Shown piece by piece: positions 29,180 to 38,763 of a DNA stretch of 64,000 bases. Location: NCBI GenBank assembly GCA_965221205.1, contig OZ244870.1:372001-436000 (forward strand). Direction: 5' to 3'. Positions within the stretch are counted from its first letter, which is position 1, and every line of letters begins with the position of its first letter. A model generated the notes under the pieces. That model was given only the letters and a program-made list of their open reading frames with translations. It ran no database searches and was not told the DNA's origin. The translations under genes were made by a program, and so were the position numbers. This DNA comes from CBDFMG01 sp965221205 [NCBI: bacterium] (GTDB lineage Bacteria; SM23-31).

Positions 29180-30727
29180 TCAGTTCATTACTATAATTTT
29201 ACCCCAGAACGTTGCTTGTCCCCGCACTTTCAATCGGTAAAAATAGACACCGTTCGCAACCATCACACCCCAGGTATTGGTTCCGTCCCAGAGCTCGGTA
29301 TAAATACCCGGAATGGGCCGCGCTTTATTTGACACAACACTTTTTACAGGATTCATTCCGAAATCAAAAACATCGAGAAACACTTCTGTAACTTTGAGTG
29401 TCCGGTATTGAATACGGACATACCCGTCATCACCGATTCTGTTGTGCCGCAGCGGAGAAAAAGGATTTGGGTAAGCATAGGCCTCCGATTCGCCATCGGA
29501 ACCGGGTATTGGAAATGCCCTGAAAACATCCCAGCTCTGTCCGTTATCGATCGAAGTTCCCAGTCCGTCATTCGTGCCGACCCAGATTATTCCGTTGTTG
29601 GATTTGACATCGAAATATTCTGTTGTCAGAATCTGTTCGCCTGCAGTACTGGATATCGAAGGAAATAATCCCCACGTTTTACCTCGGTCGGGTGATTTGA
29701 AAAGACCATTATCGGACACAACATACACAGCATCTCCGTCAAAACCAAAATTATGAACGAATTCCCCTTCGAGCATTGTTTCCCAGGTCAGGCCATTATT
29801 TGTTGTCCGGCTAACAGCATAAAACTCATTTTCATCCTCTGCTTTCCAAGTTGTCGCCCAAATGATACTCCCATCAGAAGTTATCTGTTCGGCGAGCTGT
29901 GTGATGAAGTTTCCTGAAATGCCACTGCCATTCTGTGCTGTATAATGGGTCCATGTCTCCCCGCCGTCCGTAGATTTATTGATTCCTTGTGCGGTACCAG
30001 TCCAGAGGCCGTTTGCGGCAGAAATAACTGAAAAGGTTCTGTGATTCAAATTACCAAGTGCATCAAATGGTAAACCGTCGGAAGTCACTACAGCCCACAT
30101 TAGGCCGTTGTCTTCGGATTTCCTGAGACCGCCACCCCAGCTTGTTATCCAGATAGAAGAGCCATCGAGAGCAATATCGAATGTCACATTCTGCACAATC
30201 GTGGTTGTCGGCTTATACCCGAGACCTTCTTCGTCATTTGGGTCGACCGGTTGATCAACAAAATTCCAGTTCACACCACCGTCGTCGGACCAGCTTAATC
30301 CACCCCCTGCAGAAAATGTTTCATCGTTAATAACCGTATCAAATGCTGTGGCGATCCAGATAACAGAGCTGCCGAGGGCAATTGCAGATGTACTTCCTGG
30401 CGCCATACCACTACGGTCATCAAAAGAGGTATAGGTCTGCCCTCCATCAGACGTAACCGTCAGACCGCTTCCGGTCCCGAGCCAGATATTTGGACCGTCG
30501 AACCGTATGTCGGTGATGGTGTTGCTTTGAAGCCGTAGAGCTTTCAGAGGAGCAAAACTGCTGACGGATTTAAGTGTTTGTCCGTATAATTTTCCGAAAA
30601 CAGGAAAGAACACGGATCCCACACATATGGATGCTATAAAAATGAGGTGGATAAAAAAAGGCTTAGCCTTTGCCGGAATAACACAGTGGATACAACCTGT
30701 CCGCCGGTGCGTACTCCAATCGTACAT
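29180..30727 (-). CDS. Exported beta-propeller (BNR/YCF48-like) protein with C-terminal FlgD-Ig-like domain
   Basis: 515 residues. A signal-like hydrophobic stretch at about 22-45 is followed by at least six repeats of the IWLGTGSGLTVTSDGGQTW type (Asp-box/BNR-like blades), as in sialidase-fold and YCF48-type propellers. The last 90 residues (NPFSPLRHNRIGDDGYVRI ... WDGTNTWGVMVANGVYFYRL) form the FlgD-Ig-like domain that often ends exported proteins of the FCB group and may act as a sorting or anchoring tail. It begins the minus-strand surface-protein cluster. Enzymatic function is not evident. Confidence 0.78.
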   Translation of the reverse strand: MYDWSTHRRTGCIHCVIPAKAKPFFIHLIFIASICVGSVFFPVFGKLYGQTLKSVSSFAPLKALRLQSNTITDIRFDGPNIWLGTGSGLTVTSDGGQTYTSFDDRSGMAPGSTSAIALGSSVIWIATAFDTVINDETFSAGGGLSWSDDGGVNWNFVDQPVDPNDEEGLGYKPTTTIVQNVTFDIALDGSSIWITSWGGGLRKSEDNGLMWAVVTSDGLPFDALGNLNHRTFSVISAANGLWTGTAQGINKSTDGGETWTHYTAQNGSGISGNFITQLAEQITSDGSIIWATTWKAEDENEFYAVSRTTNNGLTWETMLEGEFVHNFGFDGDAVYVVSDNGLFKSPDRGKTWGLFPSISSTAGEQILTTEYFDVKSNNGIIWVGTNDGLGTSIDNGQSWDVFRAFPIPGSDGESEAYAYPNPFSPLRHNRIGDDGYVRIQYRTLKVTEVFLDVFDFGMNPVKSVVSNKARPIPGIYTELWDGTNTWGVMVANGVYFYRLKVRGQATFWGKIIVMN

Positions 30728-30920
30728 AATAACAAATCCTTAACTATACAAGAATAATCAACTTTTAGTAAAAACTGTATTACTAATGTACGATAGATGT
30801 ACCTCCCGTGGTTATTATGGAATGAACAAAGATGTGTTCACAATAGTGAACGTCATTTTCTCAAGCTAGCCGAAATAATTTTAATTATTTTGTGAATTTC
30901 CCCTGTGTAAGATTATAAGG

Positions 30921-31718
30921 TTATTTTTCTTTGTTAATAAAATATTTACTGGCCTTTTGAAGAATATTTTTTTCCTCATCGGTCAAGTTCTGATAACCAA
31001 CTTCGTTTATTTTATCAAGAATTTTATCAATCTGTTTTCTAAAATCAACGGAACTCTCTTCCTTATTTGTACTTGACCGATGCAAATTCATCGGTGGCTT
31101 ACTTGATTTTGATAAAAACTGGTTAATCTTCCAATCGAACCGGAGATAGAGAAATCCGACGACCATACCGCCTAGATGTGCAAAATGAGCGATGCCGTCG
31201 TTTGTTGCTGAAAATGCTGAAATAAATGAGAGAGCGCCGAAAATAAAAACAAAGTATTTTGCGGGAATCGGAAACAAGAAATAGAGTAAGATCGGTCTAT
31301 TTGGAAACATAAGACCAAATGCAAGTAGAAGACCGTAAATAGCACCAGAAGCTCCAATGATGGAAAACTCCCCTGCATGCTGAAAAATGACATTAATAAT
31401 TCCGGCGCCAACACCCGTAATGAAATAATATTTACAAAACTCCCGTGTTCCCCAATGACGCTCAATTTCACTTCCGAACATCCAAAGGGCGAACATATTG
31501 AATACAATGTGGAACATACCTGCATGTAAAAACATGTAGGTAAAAAGCTGCCAAACATAGAATTTCTGAATGACCAGTGCCGGTACCAACCCGAAAAACC
31601 GGGACGATATGACGCCGATCGTCTGGAGCAGGAACACAACACCATTTGCTATCAAGAGCCTCTTGACTCCTGGTGTCAGACTACTCCCGACAGATATTTC
31701 ATAATTACGGTAATACAT
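30921..31718 (-). CDS. Rhomboid family intramembrane serine protease
   Basis: 265-residue membrane protease that cleaves other membrane proteins within the bilayer. Six or so hydrophobic helices are seen. Rhomboid signatures are complete: HAGMFHIVFNM (H65, N74), the catalytic serine S124 in IGASGAIYG, and the catalytic histidine H181 in AHFAHLGG. A soluble tail of about 70 residues follows the last helix (from DWKINQF), rich in charged residues. It is a lone gene flanked by non-coding DNA, and nothing suggests its substrate. Confidence 0.92.
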   Translation of the reverse strand: MYYRNYEISVGSSLTPGVKRLLIANGVVFLLQTIGVISSRFFGLVPALVIQKFYVWQLFTYMFLHAGMFHIVFNMFALWMFGSEIERHWGTREFCKYYFITGVGAGIINVIFQHAGEFSIIGASGAIYGLLLAFGLMFPNRPILLYFLFPIPAKYFVFIFGALSFISAFSATNDGIAHFAHLGGMVVGFLYLRFDWKINQFLSKSSKPPMNLHRSSTNKEESSVDFRKQIDKILDKINEVGYQNLTDEEKNILQKASKYFINKEK

Positions 31719-31808
31719 AGATAGGGCAAATTATTCTGAAAAATATAATGGTATATTCTATAATATACACATTTAATTCAAAGATTATTACTAATTATTT
31801 TAGCTTTT

Positions 31809-32608
31809 TCAGGATATTTTCTCCAACATCCGGCCAAACACATTTCTGTCACGAAGCATAAACTTCCGTTTCAGGTCTTCGGCTTGGTTAATATAGCCGA
31901 GCTTCTTGTTCATTTCATACGAACGCTTTACCGCAGGTAATGTTTTATCATGCAGAAGACGAAATCGCGTATTAAGAAGTATTACGGCTGTGTAATTTCC
32001 CTTATCAATTTTTTCGTTAAATATATGGAGCAAATGCTTCATAACTTCTTTGCACTTGAGCTTATACACTCTGTAAAACTTCATTGCATTGTCAAAATCA
32101 TCTTTGTTAAGATAATGTAAAAAGCTTTGGAAGCAGCAGGCCGGCACACTTTTTTCGGTAATTTGTACTCCATTTTCGAGGGCATGTTTGAACATATTAA
32201 TGACAGGAGGCTGGATTCGGGCAAGAGGAAGGCTGAATTCCATTTCGACACGCCCGCCGTGCTTTTTTGTAGCGCATCTGTCTGAAACAGAGGTTAAAAG
32301 CTTTGACAGCAGTATCGACGAAAATCTGTTCGGGAAAGCCGAATTCTTTCATGAGCCGCGCAGTATATTCATAATTATCTGACTCGATCACCTTACCTGC
32401 TGTGCTGCGAATCTTATCTGATGGCAGTTCATATTCCCATTTTATTTTTGTGGCACCCCTGAACAGTCCCAGTGAGACATTCTGTTCAAATTTCTTCTGC
32501 CCAATCCTGAGCAGATTTTAAGTCGCCAATGGTCTTGAAATAGTGTGCTTTGACAATATTGTCGTTAACCAGTTCCACCATCCGGCGGAGTCGTTCGCGG
32601 TCGTGCAT
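31809..32608 (-). pseudogene. Unrecognised gene broken by two frameshifts
   Basis: A continuous protein can be pieced together: MHDRERLRRMVELVNDN (from 32608), a frame change near 32500, then KWEYELPSDKIRS and DNYEYTARLMKEFGFPEQ. A second change near 32250 leads to MEFSLPLARIQPPVINMF and an end at FGRMLEKIS. It would be about 265 residues, mostly helical, with repeated aromatic/basic segments reminiscent of TPR-like helices. No family was recognised. Both shifts are single-base events. It lies downstream of nothing co-directional within 400 bases. Confidence 0.55.
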
Positions 32609-33009
32609 AGCTTACAGTAAATGTTTTGTGCTAATTTGAATGTTCATACCAATGAGAACATATCAAGTATAATATACCGAACATACTTTATAACATTAAA
32701 ACAGAGTACTATCTTTCATAAAAAAAGTCAAGAAAAATCAAGAACTGTTGCCTCGATAATACGCTTATTGTGCTGTGTTCACATTCTCACTTTAGTATCG
32801 GTATTTCTTACTCTATTATACACTATTGCTGTAAAGTTCATGATGCATTATCGTCTAAAAGTGTGCAGGTTGTATTTGAAACCGGTACGAATGAGGTTTA
32901 ATTGCGATGTCCCTGCGATTAATCAGATATTTTTTCGGGAATTTTTGAATTTCATTGAAACAATTTGAAAGTTTTTGTATCTTTAATAACTCTCTAACTT
33001 CTTTATAGT
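32609..33009. other. Non-coding stretch, nothing recognised
   Basis: About 400 AT-rich bases between two decayed genes. Short open frames occur on both strands, but none shows protein-like conservation. It may contain unrecognisable remains of the missing front of galT. Confidence 0.3.
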
Positions 33010-33315
33010 TCAATCAAACAGCAGGACAGCATTCGCAAAGTTATGGAAAATGAGCATTTTTATGATTTTTGCCCGTTTGCATCACGGTTTCCGTTTGAAA
33101 CGTTGATACTCCCGCGTCAGCACGAGTCTCATTTCGAACATTTTTCCAAAGAAAAAAATGCTTCGCTTGTGGAAGTTCTTCTGAGTACGATCAGAAGACT
33201 CGAGACCGTGCTCAAAAATCCCGCTTATAACTAATATGAGTCATACCACCCCTTTTGACAGCGGATCATCCGAATTTTATCATTGGCACATCGAAACCAT
33301 TCCGCTGCTCAGAAT
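33010..33315 (+). pseudogene. galT: Galactose-1-phosphate uridylyltransferase, C-terminal fragment
   Basis: Only the last third of GalT remains: RKVMENEHFYDFCPFASRFPFETLILP and QHESHFEHF, then, after a +1 frame change near 33235, HTTPFDSGSSEFYHWHIE, the C-terminal histidine cluster of the family. The front half, with the catalytic HPH segment, is absent, and similarity stops after ETIPLL. The gene is therefore dead. No other Leloir-pathway gene is near. Confidence 0.8.
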
Positions 33316-33439
33316 GCGGATATGCTGTATAAATGCAATAAAAATTATGAGATATCATATCACTACTCTTAGAGCGCAATTGATAGTCATAAAAAAAGTT
33401 TAAAAGTGAACTTAATGTGGAATACGGGTTACGAAAATA

Positions 33440-34627
33440 GTGAATAATAGTAATAATAAAAAGAAATGGATGCCCAAAGCATTTATGTTGTCTTCGGGTC
33501 ATTTCTGTTCAGATATATATCCTGGTTTTCTTGCTCCGATATTACCGTTGTTGATGTCTATGTATGGATTTTCAATATCGTATGCCGGGCTTCTTATGGC
33601 TACCGCTTCACTTTCCGGTTCATTGTTGCAGCCGGTTTTCGGACTCCTCAGCGACAGAATGTCGACACGGTTTTTTGTAATTATGGGTCCGGTGTTCTCC
33701 GGAATTTTCTATTGTACTCTGGGATACATGCCCAACCAGTGGTTTATACTCCTGTGGGTTCTCTTTGGCGGCCTCGGCCAGGCACAGTTTCATCCGCTTG
33801 CTGCCAAAATGACCTATAGCATCAGCGAAAAAAACCGGAGCACGGTCATGTCGATATTTGTCTCCGGCGGTAGCGTCGGTTTTTCGACTGGCCCGGTTGT
33901 GATAACATCAATTATAGCAATATGGAATATCAAATATGTCCCTATTGCTATAGTACCTGCGGTAGTTTATGCGCTGCTGATGACCCGATATTCTCCGGAA
34001 CATACGGTTGAGAAATCGACCCGCAATAAAACGGCAATCACAAAAGAGAATTTAAAAGATTTAACATCGATCAGTATCTTTGTCTTTGTCGGACTGCTCC
34101 GAAGTTTTGTTGTAATGAGCTTCAATACCTTTATACCAATCCTTTTTTCGTATAGAGGGATGCCTCTTGAATCAGGAGGGTTTGCACTCTTTCTGTTCAG
34201 CTTTTTCGGTGGAATCGGTACGCTTATTGGTGGCTATCTTGCAGACTGGATGGAACCGAAAATAATCATCTCCGGTTCGTTTTTATTTGCTGCTCCTGCA
34301 TATATTTTATTTTTAAACACCACAGGTACTGCTGCCTATGTAGCACTTAGTTTTGCAGGGTGTATGATGTTTTTCTCAATACCGGCTGTAATCACACAGG
34401 CACAGGCAACGATGCCGGGTAACATGAGCACGGTTTCAAGTATGGTTATGGGTGTTTCATGGGGTGTAGGAGGATTGCTGGTAAGTGTTGCAGGAAAAGT
34501 GGCGGACATATATGGTCTCATCGAAACTCTGCAAGTGCTGGCATACTTTCCGTTGATAGGTGTGCTTATATCGTTTCCGCTCCACTACCGGAAATCCAAG
34601 GAAACGCGCTATCCGGATTATATTTAG
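33440..34627 (+). CDS. MFS exporter of the fosmidomycin-resistance (Fsr) type
   Basis: Major facilitator superfamily protein, 395 residues, about 12 hydrophobic helices. The opening SSGHFCSDIYPGFLAPILP and the GLGQAQFHPLAAKM segment near residue 117 are typical of the Fsr branch, and LLSDRMSTRF is the loop 2-3 motif. Fsr proteins export fosmidomycin and related compounds, but the natural substrate is usually unknown. The start is GTG at 33440. It is convergent with mraY with a gap of only 4 bases. Confidence 0.85.
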   Translation: MNNSNNKKKWMPKAFMLSSGHFCSDIYPGFLAPILPLLMSMYGFSISYAGLLMATASLSGSLLQPVFGLLSDRMSTRFFVIMGPVFSGIFYCTLGYMPNQWFILLWVLFGGLGQAQFHPLAAKMTYSISEKNRSTVMSIFVSGGSVGFSTGPVVITSIIAIWNIKYVPIAIVPAVVYALLMTRYSPEHTVEKSTRNKTAITKENLKDLTSISIFVFVGLLRSFVVMSFNTFIPILFSYRGMPLESGGFALFLFSFFGGIGTLIGGYLADWMEPKIIISGSFLFAAPAYILFLNTTGTAAYVALSFAGCMMFFSIPAVITQAQATMPGNMSTVSSMVMGVSWGVGGLLVSVAGKVADIYGLIETLQVLAYFPLIGVLISFPLHYRKSKETRYPDYI

Positions 34628-34631
34628 ATCA

Positions 34632-35750
34632 TTATCTGATCTTCAATGAGAGGATACTGATCAGGGCAAGAATAATCGAGACAATCCAGAACCTAACGAC
34701 AACTGTTGGTTCCGCAATACCTCGGAATTGAAAGGTGTGATGGAGAGGTGCCCGGTAAAAAAGCCGTCTGCCGATTCGGTCGATTCCGATTCTGTCCTGA
34801 ACTAAAACAGAAACTGCTTCGGCGAGGAAAATTCCACCCGCTATTAAGAAAAGCATCTCCTGTTTCACAAGAATTGCTATTGTTGCAATGAATCCGCCGA
34901 GTGCTTGCGAACCGGTGTCTCCCATGAAGGTTTGCGCAGGATAGGTGTTGAACCAGAGAAAACCGAGTCCTGCGCCAATTCCAGCGGCACACAGAACCGT
35001 CAGTTCACCCGTACCAGGAATTAATTCAAACAGAAGATAATCGGCATATTTGCTGTTCCCGATGACGTGGGCAAAAACACCATAAACCGCAATGGTCGTT
35101 GAAGACGGTACAATGGCAAGTCCGTCCAGCCCGTCGGCAAAGTTCACGGCATTGGATATCGACAGAATAATAAATATACATAATGGTATATAAAACCACG
35201 ACAAATGCAAAATTGCCGGTTTGTAAAAGGGTAAATAGAGGTTGTAGATCATGTTTTCCGGGAATGGTGACCAACCTTCGGAATAGATAACCAATCCGAA
35301 AAGCAGTCCGAAGACTCCCTGGGCAAGGAGTTTTGAAGAACGAGATAGTCCTGCCTCACTTGATTGCTTGAGGAGTTTACGGCGATCGTCAATAAAACCG
35401 ATAAAACCGAACCAACTAAGAGCGGCAAGAGGAAGGAGCACAAAAAGACTCGATAAATTACACCAGAGCAGCGAAGAGGTCATGACCGAAAATATAATGA
35501 TCAATCCCCCCATTGTAGGCGTTCCTTTTTTGTTCTGAACAACGGCATCCGATGCCTCTCGCGAAGTCTCACGGAAATTTTTCCTATAGAGGCCGATGAT
35601 AATTTTCCGTCCCCAGAATAGAGATATGAAAAACGCGGTTAGAAATGCAAACCCTGCTCTGAAACTGATATAGTTTAAGAGGCGCAAAAACGAAAATGGT
35701 CCGTCAAAAAAGTCTATTGACAGAAAAAAATCATATAAAAAATATCCCAT
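34632..35750 (-). CDS. mraY: Phospho-N-acetylmuramoyl-pentapeptide transferase
   Basis: Transfers phospho-MurNAc-pentapeptide to undecaprenyl phosphate, making lipid I at the inner membrane. The 372-residue, ten-helix protein has all hallmark segments: NKKGTPTMGGL near residue 75, FIDDRRKL near 120, NAVNFADGLDGLA near 205 (the catalytic aspartates), FMGDTGSQALGG near 285, and the HHTFQFRG histidine segment near 345. It belongs to a minus-strand group with a HEAT protein and murG, a partial version of the cell-division cluster. Confidence 0.95.
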   Translation of the reverse strand: MGYFLYDFFLSIDFFDGPFSFLRLLNYISFRAGFAFLTAFFISLFWGRKIIIGLYRKNFRETSREASDAVVQNKKGTPTMGGLIIIFSVMTSSLLWCNLSSLFVLLPLAALSWFGFIGFIDDRRKLLKQSSEAGLSRSSKLLAQGVFGLLFGLVIYSEGWSPFPENMIYNLYLPFYKPAILHLSWFYIPLCIFIILSISNAVNFADGLDGLAIVPSSTTIAVYGVFAHVIGNSKYADYLLFELIPGTGELTVLCAAGIGAGLGFLWFNTYPAQTFMGDTGSQALGGFIATIAILVKQEMLFLIAGGIFLAEAVSVLVQDRIGIDRIGRRLFYRAPLHHTFQFRGIAEPTVVVRFWIVSIILALISILSLKIR

Positions 35751-35790
35751 TATACTCTATACACGTTATTGTAAATTGTGATTTATGGGT

Positions 35791-36495
35791 TTAATGAGAA
35801 TTATTGTTATAATGCCCCGGAATAAAAATATTGTTGAGTTCCTTGGCAAGGTCATCGCGAGAACCGATTACGCCGCGCCGGTGAAGTGTTTTAAGTGATT
35901 CAACGGCAGCACTTTTAACAAGATTATTCGGATGATTATAAAAGTTTCTGATAATTGGCAGAATATCTGCAGACTGACACAAGGTGCCGAGAGTATACAG
36001 TGCCTGCTCAACAACTTCAAATGTCGAATCCCTGAGCGCACCAGCGACAGCACTAATGACTTCAGGAGTTGAGCATTCAATATACATATTCCGAAAAGCC
36101 TTAAGTCCTTCAGCACGAACTTCCCAATACGAATCTGTTAGCGAAGTGAGCAATGCGGCAGTGACTTTCTGATCGGGCACTGTTGTAGCTCCCAATGCAC
36201 GGACTGCATTGCGTCTGATAAATCCGACCTGACGGAAATCACCACCGAAAAGCCTGACAAGAAACCGTGCAGGAGTCCTGTCGATTATCAATTCTATGAG
36301 ATTTTCTTTAAAGTTTACGAGACGCAGAGCACCGACAATTTTCACAGCAGAGTTTCGCACTTTCCAGTTGGGATGCATTAGCCACTCAGATATGAGTTCA
36401 GGAGATAATGACTCAGTAAGAGACTTCAACGTCTCGGAATCCGCGTTATTCGCTTTTTTCAGAACTGTTTCCGGGGTTAATGTTGTTGATGACAC
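35791..36495 (-). CDS. HEAT-repeat protein
   Basis: 234 residues made of about six HEAT-type helical pairs (HPNWKVRNSAVKIVGAL, RRNAVRALGATTV, DSYWEVRAEGLKAFRNM, DSTFEVVEQALYTLGTL, NLVKSAAVESLKTL). There is no signal peptide or membrane helix. Such repeats make protein-binding scaffolds. It lies between murG (13 bases) and mraY (40 bases) on the same strand, so it is co-transcribed with lipid I/II synthesis. A scaffold or regulatory role there is an inference only. Confidence 0.8.
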   Translation of the reverse strand: MSSTTLTPETVLKKANNADSETLKSLTESLSPELISEWLMHPNWKVRNSAVKIVGALRLVNFKENLIELIIDRTPARFLVRLFGGDFRQVGFIRRNAVRALGATTVPDQKVTAALLTSLTDSYWEVRAEGLKAFRNMYIECSTPEVISAVAGALRDSTFEVVEQALYTLGTLCQSADILPIIRNFYNHPNNLVKSAAVESLKTLHRRGVIGSRDDLAKELNNIFIPGHYNNNSH

Positions 36496-36508
36496 TGTTG
36501 AAAATATC

Positions 36509-37657
36509 CTAAGTAATGTTTAAAGTAGACCGCAATGTCTCGGCAATCCGATCGTTGACATCTGACCGATATATTGTACGTATATTTTTACCCATTTCCA
36601 AGAGCCGTGATGTGTTTGAAACAAGTGTATGGACGGTTTTTGCAACCAGTTCTCCGTCAAGAATTACATCGTCCTGGTAATACTCTTCTTTCACCAGCAC
36701 TCCGCCTTCCACTTTTTCAACCAATTCGGCATTCTTGACCTGGTGATCTCTAGGCAGGCCGATTTTTGGAATCAGTACCATCGGAAGACCGAGTGCCGCA
36801 CACTCCATAATCGTACCAGAACCGGCACGGCTGACAATAATGTCTGCAGCCGAATAATACACATTAATATCATGAAAATATTCTTTCATACGGTACTTTG
36901 TTTCGGGAGGAGGAGAGGCGTACAGGTCATGAATAAGCTTTTGAGAATTTGTGTGCTGCACTCCTCTGCCAGTTCCATGAATCAATATAAGATTATCGAG
37001 CGACAAAAAAACTTCAAGATTTCTCACAACTGCTTCGTTAATTGTCTGTGCGCCTGTGCTGCCTCCGAATACAAAAACAATTTTAGCGTCGCTTGCTATA
37101 CCGAGCTTTTTTCTTGCTTTTTCTTTCGAATAAGCCTCGAATACTTTTCGCACCGGATAACCCACATAAGCAGTTTTTGATTTTGTAAACTGAGTCTTTG
37201 TTTCTAAAAAAGTGATAAGAATTGCATCAGCTAACTTCGCTAATAGCTTGTTTACGAGCCCAGGGACACTATTTGATTCAAAAAGTATGATAGAAATTTG
37301 GAGTAAATAACCGGCAAGGATAACAGGTGCGGCAACATAACCACCTGTAGCTATAATGCAATCCGGTTTGAATCGTTTTAATAGAAAAATTGATCTGAAA
37401 AAACCACGGAGCAAACTGAGAGAAAATTTCCACAACCGAACAATATGAAGCGACCGAGGCAGTCTTTCAGCATGGATATAGTCAATGGGAACAGTTTCAC
37501 TACTTTCAAGATTTTCAATGATATATTGTTCTGCTTTTCCTGCTATGCCAATATAGAGAAATTCTGCGCTGTGATCCTGCTGAGAAATAACCTGCTTGAT
37601 AGCTAATGCGGGATAAACGTGGCCACCTGTTCCACCGCCTGTTAATACATATTTCAC
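36509..37657 (-). CDS. murG: UDP-GlcNAc--undecaprenyl-pyrophosphoryl-MurNAc-pentapeptide transferase
   Basis: Adds GlcNAc to lipid I to form lipid II at the cytoplasmic face of the inner membrane. The GT-B fold protein of 382 residues has the N-terminal glycine loop LTGGGTGGHVYPALAI (residues 4-19), GGYVAAPVILAG near 105, VFGGSTGAQTIN near 195, and the UDP-GlcNAc site SRAGSGTIMECAALGLPMVLIP near 285. It is the first gene of the murG-HEAT-mraY unit. Confidence 0.95.
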   Translation of the reverse strand: MKYVLTGGGTGGHVYPALAIKQVISQQDHSAEFLYIGIAGKAEQYIIENLESSETVPIDYIHAERLPRSLHIVRLWKFSLSLLRGFFRSIFLLKRFKPDCIIATGGYVAAPVILAGYLLQISIILFESNSVPGLVNKLLAKLADAILITFLETKTQFTKSKTAYVGYPVRKVFEAYSKEKARKKLGIASDAKIVFVFGGSTGAQTINEAVVRNLEVFLSLDNLILIHGTGRGVQHTNSQKLIHDLYASPPPETKYRMKEYFHDINVYYSAADIIVSRAGSGTIMECAALGLPMVLIPKIGLPRDHQVKNAELVEKVEGGVLVKEEYYQDDVILDGELVAKTVHTLVSNTSRLLEMGKNIRTIYRSDVNDRIAETLRSTLNIT

Positions 37658-37734
37658 ACGTCTCTCCGGGGTGAATGAATTATGGTTTTGAGTATAAATA
37701 GCTCAAATGCACTTTGAATTTGTTCACCGTAATA

Positions 37735-38727
37735 TTAAAAATCCAGGAGCCGGGTGATACGTTCACGTTCTCTGAAAAAACTAAACCAACCGCCGGTATG
37801 AATGAAAAGAATATTCCGGCCGAAACGCTCGGGATACCGTTTCAAAAGGTCGACCGTTCCAAACAGTGCTTTTCCTGTGTAAACTTGATCGAGAACAACA
37901 CCCTCGCTGCGGGCAATGTCAAGAATGAACGCCATCTCCTCGTCGGTCGTCAATGCGTAACCTCGCCCGATATAGTTGTTGAAATAATTAATATCAGATA
38001 TCTTAAGTGTGCAGGGTAGCTGGAACCTGTCAATTGCTTCACTACCCATAGTAAATATTGCATCTTCAAAATTTGCAGCTTTACTGAACACATTTATGCC
38101 AAAAACTTCAGCAGGATTATCGACAAGAAATTTACCGAGAATTAATCCGCCGACCGTGCCACCCGACCCAAGCGCTACAAAAATTGAGTCGAACTGAACA
38201 CCTATTTCTTTCTGCTGCTGCATTAGTTCTTCCATCATCGAAATGTATCCCCAGCAGCCGAGAGCATTTGAAGCGCCCGAAGGAATAAAATAGGGCGTCA
38301 GACCCTTCTTCCGCAAATCTCTGTCCATGTCAGAATAAATCTGGTCGATCTCCGCATACTCTTTATCACTTACGAAAGTGGTGTTTGCACCTATACTCTC
38401 TGTTAAAAGTAGATTCCCGTCAAGAATTTCCGGTTTACCGCCGTGAAGAAAAGCATACGGCTGAAGACCAAGAAGCTTCGCCGCAACAGATGTCGATCTG
38501 ATATGATTGGAATCGATGCCGCCGCAGGTTACAATAGTATCAGCTTTGTGATCTAGCGCTTCTTTCAAAACATACTCAAGCTTTCGGATTTTGTTGCCGG
38601 AAAGCAGCATTCCGGTGGAATCATCACGCTTGATATAGATATTTCTATTAAGATTTTTACTCAGATTTCTGAGTTGATGGAGTGGAGAAGGAAATGCAGC
38701 TAAAGAAAGTTTTTTGGGACGAATCAT
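37735..38727 (-). CDS. D-cysteine desulfhydrase / ACC deaminase family PLP enzyme
   Basis: 330 residues from ATG 38727 (MIRPKKLSLAAFPSPLHQL); the open frame also has GTG at 38739. Fold-type II PLP enzyme with the cofactor lysine in LLSGNKIRKLEY (near residue 47), TCGGIDSNHIRSTS near 71 and the cofactor-phosphate loop VALGSGGTVGG near 185. Near the end, IHTGGWFSFF replaces the usual HTGGxFGLF. Members degrade D-cysteine to pyruvate, H2S and ammonia, or deaminate aminocyclopropane carboxylate. The substrate cannot be fixed from sequence. Confidence 0.82.
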   Translation of the reverse strand: MIRPKKLSLAAFPSPLHQLRNLSKNLNRNIYIKRDDSTGMLLSGNKIRKLEYVLKEALDHKADTIVTCGGIDSNHIRSTSVAAKLLGLQPYAFLHGGKPEILDGNLLLTESIGANTTFVSDKEYAEIDQIYSDMDRDLRKKGLTPYFIPSGASNALGCWGYISMMEELMQQQKEIGVQFDSIFVALGSGGTVGGLILGKFLVDNPAEVFGINVFSKAANFEDAIFTMGSEAIDRFQLPCTLKISDINYFNNYIGRGYALTTDEEMAFILDIARSEGVVLDQVYTGKALFGTVDLLKRYPERFGRNILFIHTGGWFSFFRERERITRLLDF

Positions 38728-38763
38728 TATGCAATTCACAATAATCAGAAATACAGAGCATCA

